Below are positions 1 through 12,138 of a DNA stretch of 64,000 nucleotides, one piece after another. Where the stretch lies: assembly GCA_022497145.1 (NCBI GenBank), contig MU385966.1, positions 30,116-94,115 on the forward strand, given 5' to 3'. The translations under genes and the position numbers were made by a program. Origin of the DNA: Rostrohypoxylon terebratum. Taxonomy: Eukaryota > Ascomycota > Sordariomycetes > Xylariales > Hypoxylaceae. Within the stretch, counting starts at the first letter, position 1, and each line of letters opens with the position of its first letter. Below the pieces are notes generated by a model. The model ran no database searches and was not told where the DNA came from. It saw nothing but the letters and a program-made list of their open reading frames with translations.

Positions 1-44
1 ATCTTTCTAGATTTATGTGTACCAAGGGCATACTCACTTTGCCC

Positions 45-1711
45 ATGATATCCACAACCTTCGATGTCATAATTGTTGACGGCGGGACTGCGGAGCTCGC
101 ATCTGCTGCCCGCCTCACTGAGGACCCGGATATCCAAATGCTCGTGGTTGAGGCCGGCGAAGATTTGTCCACTGACCATAGAGTCAACTTGCCAGTCATA
201 AATCAGTTATCATTCAACACTCCTTCCAACTGGGGCTTGCAGACAGTCCCTCAGGTACGTCCTATGTGCGACCGGTACTGTGGGGATGATAATGCGCGAA
301 CTCGATAGAAATGGCTTGATGGTCGACAATTCAATGTCTACGGCGGTCGCGTGCTTGGTGGATCTGGCGCATTAAATACCTTTCTCTTCGTGCCTACTAT
401 AAGGCTCATGTTGATGCGTGGGCTAGGCTCGGAAATCCCGGTTGGGTTTGGTCAAGCTTCTCATACACATTGGCCAACTCCATGGGGCACTTTAGGAGAG
501 GGCCCGCTCCAATAAATCCAATAGCCGGAGACGCACGCTTCCTAATTCGGGCTTCCTCGATCGCGCAGTAATTTGACTGTTTGGACCGAGGTTCTAGTCG
601 ACAAGATCGTTTTGATCGGAATGCCACCGACGAACTTGTTGCCACCGGCGTCCAGTATATCAAAGGCGATGTTATAACTATCGTGAAGGCTCGGAAGGAG
701 ATGGTCCTTAGCGCGGGGACCATCTATACACCTAAGATTCTGGAGCTTTCGGGGAGAGATCCTTCAACCCCCAGGGATAGATGCCATCGTAATTTCTAAA
801 CAATCCTCACGGGGGTGAAAATCTTCAAAACCACGTACACGCAACTTTTACGAATAAATTAGTCAAGAAAGAAGGGTTCAAAACCCTAGACAAGCTCAAG
901 ACTAAGCAGTTATTACTGCCGCACAAGAAGCGATGGCCCATGGAAAGGCCTTCTCGGAGCCAACACCAGTGGTTCAGCGCAAATTCCTCTTCCTTATTTC
1001 GGGTCAGACGATGGGAAACGTGAGCTCAACAAACTCCTTGACGGCTTCAATGCGAAAGCTGATCAAGGTAAGATGACTCCCGCTTTTGTTAAAACCCACG
1101 AATGATTTCTTTGTTCGATTATCACATCGCCTACAGAGGCTTTGGGCTTGCATCACTTTCCCTGGGTTCATGACTTTCAGTGACAGCTGTGCACCAGCAC
1201 TCCACCCTCTTAGTGATGGCCGTTAACTGACCTTTGCGGTGTATCTCACACATCCACTTTTGCGTGGATCGACCCATATCACGTCTTCATCGGCGACGTC
1301 TCCTGGTCTGAATATAGACCCCAATTACCTTCCGCACTCCCTAAATACCGAGATGCTAGCAAGGAACGTCCAGCATGTAGAGAAGATCAAGAAAGCAGAA
1401 CTGCTGGCCAAACCGTTCGTCCCCAGAGGAAAGCGTGCCCGGAAATAGATCTCTCAGATCTGGAGCAGGTCAATCAATCCGCTCGCAGATCTTGCGTTAA
1501 CACTTATCACTTCACTGGGACATGTTTGCAAACGCCCTCGGGAGATGGGTGGTGTGGTGGATGAGAAGCTGCGAGTTGTCGGGTGTAAAAATATGAGGAT
1601 TTGCGACAGGCAAGCATCGTGCCGATGGTTCCCCGCTGTGGCACCCTTGCATATGGTATCGCAGAACACGCCGCAAAGATCATAAAATCTGACCTTAGAG
1701 TGTAATGACAC
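45..1711 (+). pseudogene. GMC-family FAD oxidoreductase, decayed
   Basis: Fragments of a glucose-methanol-choline oxidoreductase lie in order but in different frames. The N-terminal FAD-binding segment starts at the ATG at 45, with the dinucleotide motif changed to VDGGTAE where the family has VGGGTAG. A plausible intron lies at 255-307, followed by a VLGGSGALN signature at about 350-380. A frame change follows near 390 (segment AWARLGNPGW). Stops appear near 515, then a GMC signature-2-like stretch (VLSAGTIYTPKILELSG) at about 700-755, a C-terminal stretch with GLNIDPNYL near 1305, and a final GTLAYGIAEHAAKII near 1640-1685. Several frameshifts and stops separate these pieces, so no functional protein is expected. 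CpA dinucleotides are common, so the damage does not look like repeat-induced point mutation. The homology is clear; the original substrate cannot be read. Confidence 0.85.
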
Positions 1712-3194
1712 TTGAAGAGAGGTATGTAAGTTAAATCCTAGTACATAGTGGTCTAATCATAATTTGTGCAAGTGTCTACTCCTTTTTTGAGGTCCTAGGG
1801 AAGAGGATATGCTTCCATTTTAATGGATTCACAGTACTGCCCTGTAGTTTTCGCCCAGCACTAGCCCCTCCACTAAACAAAACGTGCTAGCACTTTAAAC
1901 ATTGAAAACACTGTCTCGTACGGAAATTCATGGATCTAGTTACATACAATCAACCATATCCGAGTAACTTCAAAAATGGTAACTTGTAGAGAAGACTGGT
2001 TCTTTACAGCTGTAATTAACTTCTAAGTCAGGCAGTCCTAGCATTGCCCTCCTCAGGGTCAAGCGAATCCAACTTATTTTCGAATTCGGCACCGCCATAT
2101 TGTAAGCCGTCCGCCACAGGATGTCCCCAGAAGCATTTCTTCGCGCCAACGTTGAAATTTAGAGGTGTCGCAGCGAGCATAGCCAGCTTAGCTTACCGCG
2201 TATACCTAACCACGGATTCGAGAGACGGTACATGGCACCAAGCTGCTGTCGGGATCGCCAAGTAATTCTTTACGATCGCATTCAAATGCAGTTGAAGCAC
2301 ATGCAGCAACATCCGTGATCAGGATTTATCCGGTACCGTATCATTCTAGCTTGATCGAGAATGACATCGCCTTGATCGTAGGATTGATGCTGGCATTCTT
2401 ACATTTCTTCCGCGCGCATGTGGCGGAGACCTCCCTAGGAAATTCGTCACGTCAGCCATCAACGACAAGGCACTCACAGCGGCAGCGCTAAGCGAAGCAT
2501 GTCATGTCCGTCCAACAAGCCGTACGGACTGTGCTCCCACCCCCACAGCGACGAAGAATTATAGCCAGCCAATTCTCGGGAGGGAATTGTCAGAACGCCC
2601 GCAGGATGAGGAATTACATACAGGCTGGCCACTGGCCAGTTAGGGGCACCCGGCATCCACCATTTTCTTGGTGTGGATGTAAGCTCGTGCGTTAGCCTAT
2701 GAGCACATTTTGTACAATCATTTTAATAAATGTAACTTAATGGTAGGTAGCCTTATATGTGTGTCCATATCACATGGAAATTTATACTTGTTTTAGAGTA
2801 CGAATGTCATTCTTACTTACCTCCCTACACTAAATGAACTGGGAGTTGATAGAATAGCACCGACAACAGCCCTGGGTTACACAACGTCGGTAATGAACAA
2901 TCATGACCCCCAACTTCGACCGGGATTGTTGAAGTTTAAAAGGCAATTACCCACTGTAAAGTTTCCCAGTTAGGTAAGTGGGTCACAGAAATCTCCAATC
3001 CCATTGGCCGAGTCACAGATCCTATCTAGATGACACAACTTTCCATAGCGGGAGCAAGAACAAAGAGGTGCAAAGGCCCCTCTGATGAATCCCACCCCTG
3101 TCACCTAAATCATAACGCGTGGCAATATATCTTTATCAAAGCCGTACCATGACATTGCAGCAGTCGCGCGGTCGCGGCAAGACCTTGTGAGAAG
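1712..3194. other. Intergenic, no gene seen
   Basis: Only short open frames without recognisable domains. It includes the upstream region of the short-chain dehydrogenase. I see no repeat or RNA gene. Confidence 0.5.
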
Positions 3195-4420
3195 ATGGCC
3201 ACTTCAAAGGGTACCATTCTCATTACGGGTGCCAACGGCGGCCTAGGAAGCGCGTTGGTATCAAAGATCATCTCAACGCCGGAATTCGCGGGATATTACG
3301 GCGTTTACACCGTCCGGAACCCATCCTCCGTTCCCGCTCTTCGATACACGCTCTCTCGCGCCCCGGCATCACACCACTACACCGTGGAGTCGTTAGATTT
3401 GTCGCGATTAGCAAGCGTGCGTGCCTTAGCCCATTCAATCAATGCTCGCGTGGCGGCAGGCGAAATCCCGCCCATTCGTGCCTCGATACTGAATGCCGGA
3501 GGCAATGATATGGGCAAACAGAGCATCACAGGGGATGGCTTCGATATGAGTTTCGAGTCGAATTACCTAGGACATTGGTTATTGACTTTGATGTTGCTCC
3601 AGAGCATGAACCGGGATACCGGTCGAATAGTGGTTACTGGAAGCTCTTCTCATAAGTAATTACCACTTTCTCTCTTGCTAATGTCTTGAGTTCACCGCTT
3701 CGTCTTCCCTACTTCTTCTCTGATAGGTATCATCCATGTTGTGCTAGTATTCCAATCCCAGTCCTCAGAGCCCATCTCCTTGGAGCATAGGTTCTTATCC
3801 AAGTACGCTTAGGCCGCTAATAGCTAACACGTCGCAGTGTCGATCACCCTATGCATAAAGTTACCGGTTACTTCAATGATGAGAAATGGAAGACCTTCTT
3901 CCCTAATGACGACAGCGTGGACGCCATAGCCAAGGGTACGTGGGCCACCAATGAGAGCGCAACCCCCGAGATTGCTGGGGGCCGACGATACGGCGCGGCC
4001 AAAATATGCATCATCATGATGATAGGGGAGCTTCAAAAGCGTCTCGACGCCGATCCAGCCTTGAAGAATATCTCCGTCGTCGGAGTTGATCCAGGGACCA
4101 TGAATACCGGAATTATCCGCAACGGCGACTTAATCTCTCGCATGTTCATCTTCCCGGTCATCATAGCGCTTCTATCGCATTTATTGGGCTTGTTCCAGAC
4201 CAACCCTCCCATCCGCACGACTTCCAAATCAGCCAACGATCTGTTGGCAGCAGCGTTTGAAGCCGGTCCTAGATTGAGGGGCGCATACCTAAACGGAACA
4301 GAGATGGAGGGGGTATCGCGAGAGGCTGCGGATGTTGAGAAGCGGGGGATGGTTTGGAAACACAGCATAAACTATACCAAACTGACCGAGCAAGATACTG
4401 CTTTGATTCACTGGAATTGA
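3195..4420 (+). CDS. Short-chain dehydrogenase/reductase (SDR)
   Basis: Two exons, 3195-3655 and 3838-4420, with the intron donor at CATAA/GTAATT and the acceptor at GTCGCAG. The join restores HNVDHPMHKV and gives 347 residues. It is an NAD(P)-dependent oxidoreductase of the fungal extended SDR type. The Rossmann motif TGANGGLG is at residues 11-18, NAG at 100-102, a serine-rich TGSSSH strand before the intron, and the catalytic YGAAK (Tyr205, Lys209). A hydrophobic stretch near residues 235-255 could be a membrane or substrate-tunnel helix. Relatives occur in fungal secondary-metabolite clusters and oxidise or reduce alcohols and ketones; the substrate here is unknown. It is convergent with the P450 ending at 4712. 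The start ATG is the first in frame and all key residues are present, so the gene looks intact. Confidence 0.9.
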
Positions 4421-4711
4421 TACTAATACCATGTATGTAGGTATGTATTAGGGGGTGGGGGTGGCGTAACTTGGACCATGTTGTTGTGTTTTTTCCCCAG
4501 ATCTTCGTTATCTACCTCCTAGGTACAGTAAGTTCTTCCGCTTACGCTGAGTAATCGTTATGTTGACCATCACAAGGAGTAACTTTCTATTTTCGAATCA
4601 AGTCAAGTCAAATCAAATTGCGCTCGCGTTGTTAGTTCAAGTTGTGTCACAGTTGCAATCAATATTACAGCGATACATTTGTAGTGGCTCAGCCCACAGC
4701 TACCGTCCACC

Positions 4712-6904
4712 CTATCGTTTCCGAAACTTGACCACTGTTCTCTTCAGAGGTACCACACTAGACCTCCAAATCATGGTTCTAGGAGCCGAAGCGTCGGGCA
4801 TAATGCAATCCCACTCGGTAATTATTTGTGTCACGATCAACTTCAACACAAGTGACGCATAGAATCTACCGGGACTACATGACGTTAGGTTGCTATATCA
4901 ACCCAAAATATGGATCTGACAGCCATTCTTTGGCACGCCAGATGGGGAGATGCTTACCATGCGGTATTACCCAGACCCCAGATTGGCCATTCCATATTGC
5001 TTGCTGTAAGGCTAGAAGGCTCCCTGTCGGGAATCCGGCTAGTAGGCTGCCCCTCACTAAGCAATGCGTTGGCGTGTGCGAATCGAAATCCATCAAACGC
5101 ATCAGGATTGGAGTATCTTGACGGATCACTCATCATTGCGCGTTGAGGAATACACACCCATTCGCCCTTTTCCACCACCGAGCCGTCTTGTAGGGTGAAA
5201 TCACGGAGTGCTTTTCTGCGACAGGTGACTGTCATTTGTGAGTAAACGACCAATCACACATACCGACTGATACTTACTAGCATCAACATTGCTACACCGT
5301 ATTGACTCCTTGATAAAACTATCGAGAAGAGGCAATCCTTCTACGTCAAGTTCAGACCCTTGTTGCGCCCCCACCATATAGTTCTGGATTTCTTGCCTCA
5401 GAGGCTCGACATATTCTTCATGCAAGCAGACATCCTGAACCACGTAGGTCGCAGTCTTGTATCTCATTTTAGCTTATATCATGCACCTATGGTTGCTATC
5501 TGTGCTCGACAACAAGGCTACAGGAGCGATGACTCACCATCGTAAGCTGGTGTACCGAACTGAACCAGATGGCCAAGATCTCCCCGATCATTCGCGCCGG
5601 CGACCATTGCTTTTTTCGTGGGGAAGTGTCGATAAGCCATTGCATGCAATCAACCTGGAGCGATCCTTGTTATACAAACGGATCATGTCGAAAGGGGATG
5701 GGCGAGGTTGCTTACTGGTGCAGGTTTGGAGCTATCCGCTGACGATCGATTGCGGAGACGTTCAGAAACTATGGGTTCCAGATATCGGCAAAGGGTTTTG
5801 GCCGCTTGATGTCTACGGGTAACGAGCGACGCCACAATCCTACAACATCTATCAACTTTACTGGCTGCGTTGAAGGCGGCGGAAGCGAACCACACTCACG
5901 GACATAGAAATTTCGGCGTTATACGCAAACATTCGGCCGTCAAGATGACCACCTGAGGGAATTCCAAAGCTGCAGAAGTGAATTCTTCTACTCTACCTAT
6001 CAAAAATTGATCTTGCGTTAGATAGGTACTAGTTCGCCTTGGGGTTCAAGGGTTTAACGTACTCAGGTCTTCGCCAAAGAAGACGAAGCAATTTGCTTTG
6101 ACAATTATACTCTTCATCATGGGGTAGAGTTTCACGTGAGCATAGCCTTGACACGGGTGATGTCAACCAATTTCTCTCCATTGCATCAAGGATATCTCAG
6201 GCTCTTACCATCCTCTTGAAGCTGACTAAACTCGTCATGAAGGAGGCCCCTAATGATTCTATCAAGGTCGGACCGAAAATATGGCAGATGAGAAGTCAGC
6301 AAACTCCGGAGAGCTCTCACAAACCCAGTACCTTCCACGCCGCGTTTCTCTTGCCATTCGAACCCATGCATAGTATATTTTGGCTGCAACATCTGCATAC
6401 GGTATGTTAGATAAAAAAAGCAAGTAGGTATGGGTGAGGATATGAGGACTCACCTCTGTAGCGATAGCGTGTAGCGAGAGGGAATGTAGAGGAGCTTCCA
6501 TAATCTCCTTTATAAGCTCGCTCGAAGTAACCAAAATATGGTCGTTTGATGGTGTTGGAACCCTGAAAGGTCTTCCTCCAGCCTATACATAGTTAGAGAA
6601 AGGGGGAAATCGGAGGGGGGTATGGATATGTATGACCTTGGAATAGGCATCGTCGATGATTTGGGGCCCTGCTATCAGGTACTGGAACCCTTGAATTCGT
6701 CTAAGATAGCCACGAACTGCCTTTCCGAATTCCTCAATCTAATCCGTCTTCATAGTTAGCCCCCTTTTCCCCAACAGAAGTCATATATGATATAGGATCA
6801 CTCACAATTCTCCCTAAAGGGCCCAGTAGATAATTGACAAGGACCAAGGTAGGAATCATTGCAATAACGCAGGCCAGATTAACTTGGGAAATGGAAGATT
6901 GCAT
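4712..6904 (-). CDS. Cytochrome P450 (P450-1), 11 exons
   Basis: Exons read on the minus strand: 6904-6806, 6738-6637, 6582-6454, 6392-6209, 6146-6063, 5996-5900, 5860-5716, 5654-5538, 5455-5278, 5228-4958, 4874-4712. All phases agree and give 522 residues. It has an N-terminal membrane anchor (about residues 8-28), so it should be a microsomal haem monooxygenase. The ExxR helix reads KESIR (Glu369, Arg372). The haem loop WGLGNTACPGRF carries Cys469, whose codon is split by the last intron. The I-helix reads WFSSVHQL (310-317) in place of the usual A/GGxxT, a pattern I associate with a fungal P450 group found in metabolite clusters. The donor after exon 2 (GTCATA) is weak. The gene is divergent from P450-2, 441 bases away. 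The substrate is unknown. Because the exons are small it could be mistaken for a remnant, but I see no disabling change. Confidence 0.87.
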
Positions 6905-7345
6905 GTTGGCGAGTTTTGATAGGAATCTAGAGAAACTGGATTATCTAGGTAGGTAGGTAGGGAAGCTCACCATACCTCAACACAGCTCATTAGACTCCTT
7001 AAGTTATATCCTCGCTTGTACGACTATCTGGGTATCTGGGTAGGCAGCCATATCTTATCTTCATCTATTGGACCATTTGCCACTCGAATTCACATGTGCA
7101 ATATACCTTTTAGGACTTTAATCACGCACAATGGTATATGCACTTAGCTTAGTAACAAGGTCCAAGGGTGGGTTCTCTTCCTACTTACCACACAAAATCT
7201 TATAGATCTCACAACAAAATTCTCTAACCACCTTGACTAGCTGTGATCAACCTAAGCCCAAGAGATAAGAGAATAGCACCCTAAATCCTCTCATTACGGT
7301 GTAGCCTAGCCGTTACCAACCGCAAAAAACTTTAGGATAACCATT
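6905..7345. promoter_or_regulatory. Shared divergent promoter region of P450-1 and P450-2
   Basis: The 441 bases between two divergent start codons. It contains a TAGG tandem run at 6945-6961. Shared control of the two P450s is inferred from the geometry; I did not identify a specific factor-binding site. Confidence 0.5.
6945..6961. repeat. TAGG microsatellite
   Basis: Four tandem TAGG units within the divergent P450 promoter. Confidence 0.8.
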
Positions 7346-9192
7346 ATGATGTCTTCCTCATTCGTGTCGACTACGATCACGAGTAGTCATGAAAGACTCC
7401 TTGACTTCTTATCTCAAGGAGCAGGCGGTCATGGAACTCTACTCGCTATGTTTCTCCTCTCTGCGTGTGTACTAGGCATATGGCGGCTTGTCCGGTTTAC
7501 AATCATTCCTATCTTTTACTCTAATGATCCAAAGGAGCTCCCATACTGGGTTCCTTGTGAGTGTCTTGTGTGAATGAATACCACCGTTGATTCTATACTA
7601 ACTATAAGCTAGTCTTAGGCATGTGTACCATTTTCAGACATTTTCGTCCTTCAACCACCTAACTCTTGTCCTAGGACACCTCGTCCCCTTCTTCGGCAAC
7701 TCCGACGCCCTTTTGACGGGAGCTATGTGAGTGTTACCGTGAAATTCGCCTCTAAAGAAGGGACTGGATAGCTGACATCCTCAAGGCATTACTTTAGAAA
7801 TACTAGAGACCCATACGCACTCACAGTAGCCGGTATGAAGACTTATGTCATCACCAAATCCGAACACGTGGGAGAAGTGTATCGGAATACACAAACACTT
7901 TCGTACGAGGAATTCGTGCAAGCAATGATGCGTATCTTGGGAAACTCTGAACCTAGTGTAAAAGCCATGTTCACGCCTCTACCAAGAGAGAAGAAGGGGT
8001 TCCCTAACCCACATGGGAAACCCCTGGGCACGCTATTTCGCGAGATGCATATTCATCAGTTGTTTCCTGGCGACAACCTAACCTTCTTAGAAAATCGCTT
8101 TCACGACTTCTTTGACAAGCATTTGAATATACAACAGCTCAAAGAGCAGTGTCCGTATGCCATTAGCGAGGCACCGGAGAGTATCGAGTTACCCATCACA
8201 CAGTGGTGCTCAGATTATCTCGTCAAGGGTGGTCAGAGGGCCTATTTTGGACCTAGGCTCGCAGATATTGACCCTGGGTTGACTGATGCTTTTATTACCT
8301 TCGATGAGCTCAGTTACCAGGTCATCTATCAGTACCCGCGGTTCCTTGCCAGGGAAATGCTAGCTGCCCGTGATCGTGTCTTGCGAGGCCTCGCAAAGTA
8401 CCTCCAGCTTCCGCGTGAGCAGCGACAGGAGGATGCTTGGTTTGTCGGGGCCATGGAAGACGAGATGCGAGCCATCGGCATGAACACAAATGACATGGCG
8501 ATTGCTACAATGACTATCTACTGGGCGTAAGTCGTTGTGCCATTCATCACTTCTTTCTAACCGGAGATGTTAATTGCCGTTCTTTTAGGATCAACACCAA
8601 CAGCCGTAAGGCATCCTACTGGATGCTCGCATACCTCGTCCAGGAGCCGACCCTGATCAGACGCATCCGACAAGAGACAGCCGAAGCTATTCGAGAGGAC
8701 GGAACCGTCGATGTGGACTATCTTCATACGTCAGTGCCGCAACTAGACAACATGTGGAAGGAAATGCTTCGCCTAGCGTCATTCGCGGCATCAGTGAGAC
8801 TCATCACAGAGGACACATTGATCGGAAACAAGATTTTACGCAAAGGTAACCGGCTAATCATACCGTTCCGCCAGTTACACATGGATGAGACTATCTACGG
8901 CGAGTCTGTGGACCAGTTTCGTCCCGATCGCTTCGCCGGAAAACCCGGCTTGGCAAATGGTAACAATTACAGGCCCTTTGGTGGGGGTTCTACCATGTGT
9001 CCGGGACGCCACATCGCAAAGCGTGCCGTTTACATCTTTATCACTATGGTGTTAAACAGATTTGATGTAGAACTACTGGGGGACCGGAAGACGCTGGGGG
9101 CAGATTTGACTAGACCTGTTCCAGGGCTCATGTCCCCCAAAGTTGGAGAGGAGCTGGTTGTGAGACTGACAGAGAGAAAAACTAAGAACTGA
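7346..9192 (+). CDS. Cytochrome P450 (P450-2), CYP7/CYP8-like; doubtful first junction
   Basis: Exons 7346-7556, 7675-7726, 7786-8526 and 8589-9192 total 1608 bases (about 535 residues). It has an N-terminal hydrophobic anchor (about 30-50), a proline-rich PYWVP hinge, an ExxR helix KEMLR (Glu393, Arg396) and a haem loop FGGGSTMCPGR (Cys472). The style of the C-terminal half resembles sterol 7-alpha-hydroxylase or prostacyclin-synthase-like P450s in fungi, so a steroid or lipid substrate is a reasonable guess. The other junctions are phase-correct. Joining exon 1 to exon 2 at the only fitting sites (CCTT/GTGAGT and CCTAG/GACACC) makes the codon T+GA, a stop. I found no microexon or alternative site that avoids it and keeps the following segment (GHLVPFF) in frame. 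The gene may be recently inactivated, or use splicing I cannot see. P450-3 follows in tandem. Confidence 0.75.
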
Positions 9193-9876
9193 TTTAGCGC
9201 TAGAATACCAATAAGGCTCGCTATAAAGCTTGAACGAGTTATTTTAATGAGTCATTAAATTCCTGGAGGTACAACTAATCCAAGTATGACCTATGGATGT
9301 GTAATAGCCCATCTACCACACCCGGTGATCTTACAGCGCTATTCTTGCCCCCAGATGCACAAGTGTAAGAAAATCCAGCGAGTAATCTTCATTCGTGACT
9401 ATATGCATAATGGAGGAAATGCAATGTAACCTATATGGGACTTTTCTAAGACATATGAATTGCATTAGTGTGCAAATAGAGCTCTGAGCGACGTTCAGTT
9501 GCATCTTTTTACAGGGAATTAGGGGTAGAGATACAGCGCTGACATTGCTGAACCCTTGCTAGATGAAGACGACCCGGGGGCATTTCAATTAGCTCTGTGT
9601 ACCTACTAGGCAGTAGGTACTCATCTATAGCAGTGTATAGGTACCACCTAGTAGGGCTGCCTAAGCCCAGTGTAATTACAGTAGGGTTAGCTCTCTGAGT
9701 GTTGTGACGCAGTGAACCTTAGAAATGATTTAGTGGGATGCTGGATCTTACAGAAACCTAGGACCTAGGTACTAGGTATTGTCCACGCTCATATTGTATT
9801 AATTGCCTACCTGCCTGCCTACCTACTCCCTTGCAATATAGTAAACAAGGTTCCCTTTATTAACCTAAATATCACG
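9193..9876. other. Intergenic between tandem P450s
   Basis: No gene is seen. It holds a CCTA/CCTG tandem run at about 9805-9826, some 50 bases before the P450-3 start, and several short GTAGGTAC-like motifs near 9600-9780. Confidence 0.5.
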
Positions 9877-11772
9877 ATGGCTTCATTTACTAACGATGGT
9901 TATGTGAGTCGACCCCACCATTCTTGAATAACCCTAACACTCATTCAATTATAGGACTTGAGAGATTATACGACACTAAAATCATCTCTCATAACATCAT
10001 GGACACCAAATTCATGGGTCCAGTTGATGCAACTATTTTTAGTCTTCTTATCTGCAACGGTATTATTCACTAAGGCGACATCAACACTGCGGTTCAATAG
10101 GAAGTCTAGGCAAGCAAGTAAAGGACAACCTGTGATTCCCTTAATACCGTATTGGATCCCGGGGCTTTATCATTTATTTCCTTTCTTGAGAAACACAGCT
10201 GAATTCCCTCTCGCCGTCATGTGGGTTCTAACCTCATCTATTTTACTGAACCGTTGTCTAACATATTGGTCATAGCGAACGATACGGTTGGGAGAGACCA
10301 ATCAAGTTCAAGGCAGCGGGTCAAACATTCACAGTAGTCGCCAATCCCCGTCATATTGTGGCTATCTATAAGAACTCAAGGTTCCTATCATCCAGGTCAA
10401 TTACGGAGAGGGCTGCCAAGTATGTCTTGGGTATTCCACCAGATGTCATTCCATTCTACCAGGCAGATGACTCCGGCATGGCAGCGGAGGTTAGGAAAGG
10501 CAGCAAGGTTACTCAAGAGAACAGGATTCTATACCAGCAAGCCCATACCGCCCAAAAATTCCTCGCATCCCCCTATCTTGAACCTCTGATTCAGCGCTAC
10601 ACGGATATGTTCCGTGACAGCGTTGAAGCCCTTAGGATAGGCACAGATTGGGTCGAGTATCCAGACCTCTACAAATTCTGCCAGATAACCTCCACCCGAG
10701 CCAATATCGAAGCCATGATGGGTTCTAAGATCTTGGAACTTAACCCTAACCTGGTGGAGGACTTCTGGTATGCGAAGAATTTCGCACCGGACTACTTCCG
10801 TGGCTTACCTCGCTGGCTCGCACCGAACATCTACAGCGCACGAGATCGTATCTTGGAACCTATCAAGAAGTGGCACAATTATGCATTCGCGCACGGAGAT
10901 CATACTAATACAGGACCCCAGGACCCTGATTGGGATCCAATTTGGGGCTCCAAGTACGCTAAAGTTAGGGAGCAGTACATGCTGAAGATGAAGCCACTTA
11001 CCCCTCATATTCGAGCTGCAGAGGACTGGGGTTTGATGTTTGGGTAAGTGACTCGCTAAAAATGCGCTACAATAGTATGCACCCCCCGCTAAAGTACAGT
11101 AGTGCCAACGGAAATACAGCGCAAGTAGTCTTCTGGTACTTGTTCGAGGCCCTGAAAGATCACAAGCTAGCTGAACGCATGATGAAAGAGGCTGCCTCGT
11201 GTATCTCCGAACAAGGAGACGTCAACGCTGCCAATCTAGCAGCGCAGCCATTATTGCAATCTGCTTATGCCGAAGTCCTTCGTCTACGTGTCTCTATCCT
11301 CGTAAGTAGGGTGGTAGAATACCAGGACATTACTTTCGATGGGCATAATGTGCGGCAAGGCGAGTACATCCTAATGCCCACAGACGCCGTACACTTCAAC
11401 GTGGAGGCGTGGACACAGGCGGGTCGACCGCCAAAGATACCGCTAGACCGGTTTGACGCGGAGAGGTTTTTGGTGCCGACTGAAGATGGCCCCGAATTCA
11501 ACCAGGACGGGTTAGCCGGCTTATGGACTCCTTTTGGTGGGGGAGATCGCATGTGTCCCGGGCGTCATCTGGCTAAGCTAGAGATGCTCGTTACTTTTGC
11601 CTACTTGTTTTCCGCTTATGACGTGGAACTGAAGCCAGGAATCAGTGTTGATGAGGTGCAGTGTAACAGGAATTACGCGGCCTTTGGTTCGTTGCCGCCA
11701 AATCGCGCTGTTCCATTTAGAATCAAAAGAAAGTCGAAGGGGGGGATCGTCGTAGGAGGTGTAAATCCATAG
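9877..11772 (+). CDS. Cytochrome P450 (P450-3), CYP7/CYP8-like
   Basis: Exons 9877-9903 (nine codons only), 9955-10220, 10276-11043 and 11100-11772 give 577 residues. The start ATG at 9877 supplies a tiny first exon joined through an intron with a GTGAGT donor. A hydrophobic anchor lies at about residues 32-52, then the PYWIPG hinge, an ExxR helix AEVLR (Glu412, Arg415) and a haem loop FGGGDRMCPGRH (Cys506). It shares layout and C-terminal style with P450-2 upstream, which suggests an old tandem duplication, and it appears intact. As in P450-2, the relatives I recall act on sterols and similar lipids; the actual substrate is unknown. It could make successive oxidations on the product of P450-1 or P450-2 (inference). 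Confidence 0.88.
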
Positions 11773-12138
11773 GTGCTGGTTGGTTAGCAAATGAGGAGTT
11801 TACAGCAAGAGCATGAGACATAATCATACTACCTGACTTCAGCCCCTCGTCTCCTTACTAATTAACAATACATACTTAGTGAGGTCCGTTGAGTAGGATT
11901 TAGTGAAGAGCCTAGGCTCGATCTATATTTTACACGCCATGCTTTAACTCCTGCATGTACCCAGCACAGTGGCTTCAGCCGGCGTCGGCAGTGAGACTTT
12001 TTGGAGCATGGTGAAGAAACCAATGACAACAACGGATTAGAGCTCTTATCACTTCAGTATGGATCAACCGTTATATTGCACCTAATGTAGGTCTTCCATA
12101 ATCCAATATACATTAGTTGGTATTCATGCGTTCCGAAA
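11773..12138. other. Intergenic, no gene seen
   Basis: Short region between P450-3 and the dead FAD-linked oxidoreductase. No gene or clear repeat. Confidence 0.5.

Noticed and set aside
45..1711. RIP as the cause of pseudogenisation
   Set aside because: CpA remains common and the damage is mostly frameshifts, not C-to-T changes.
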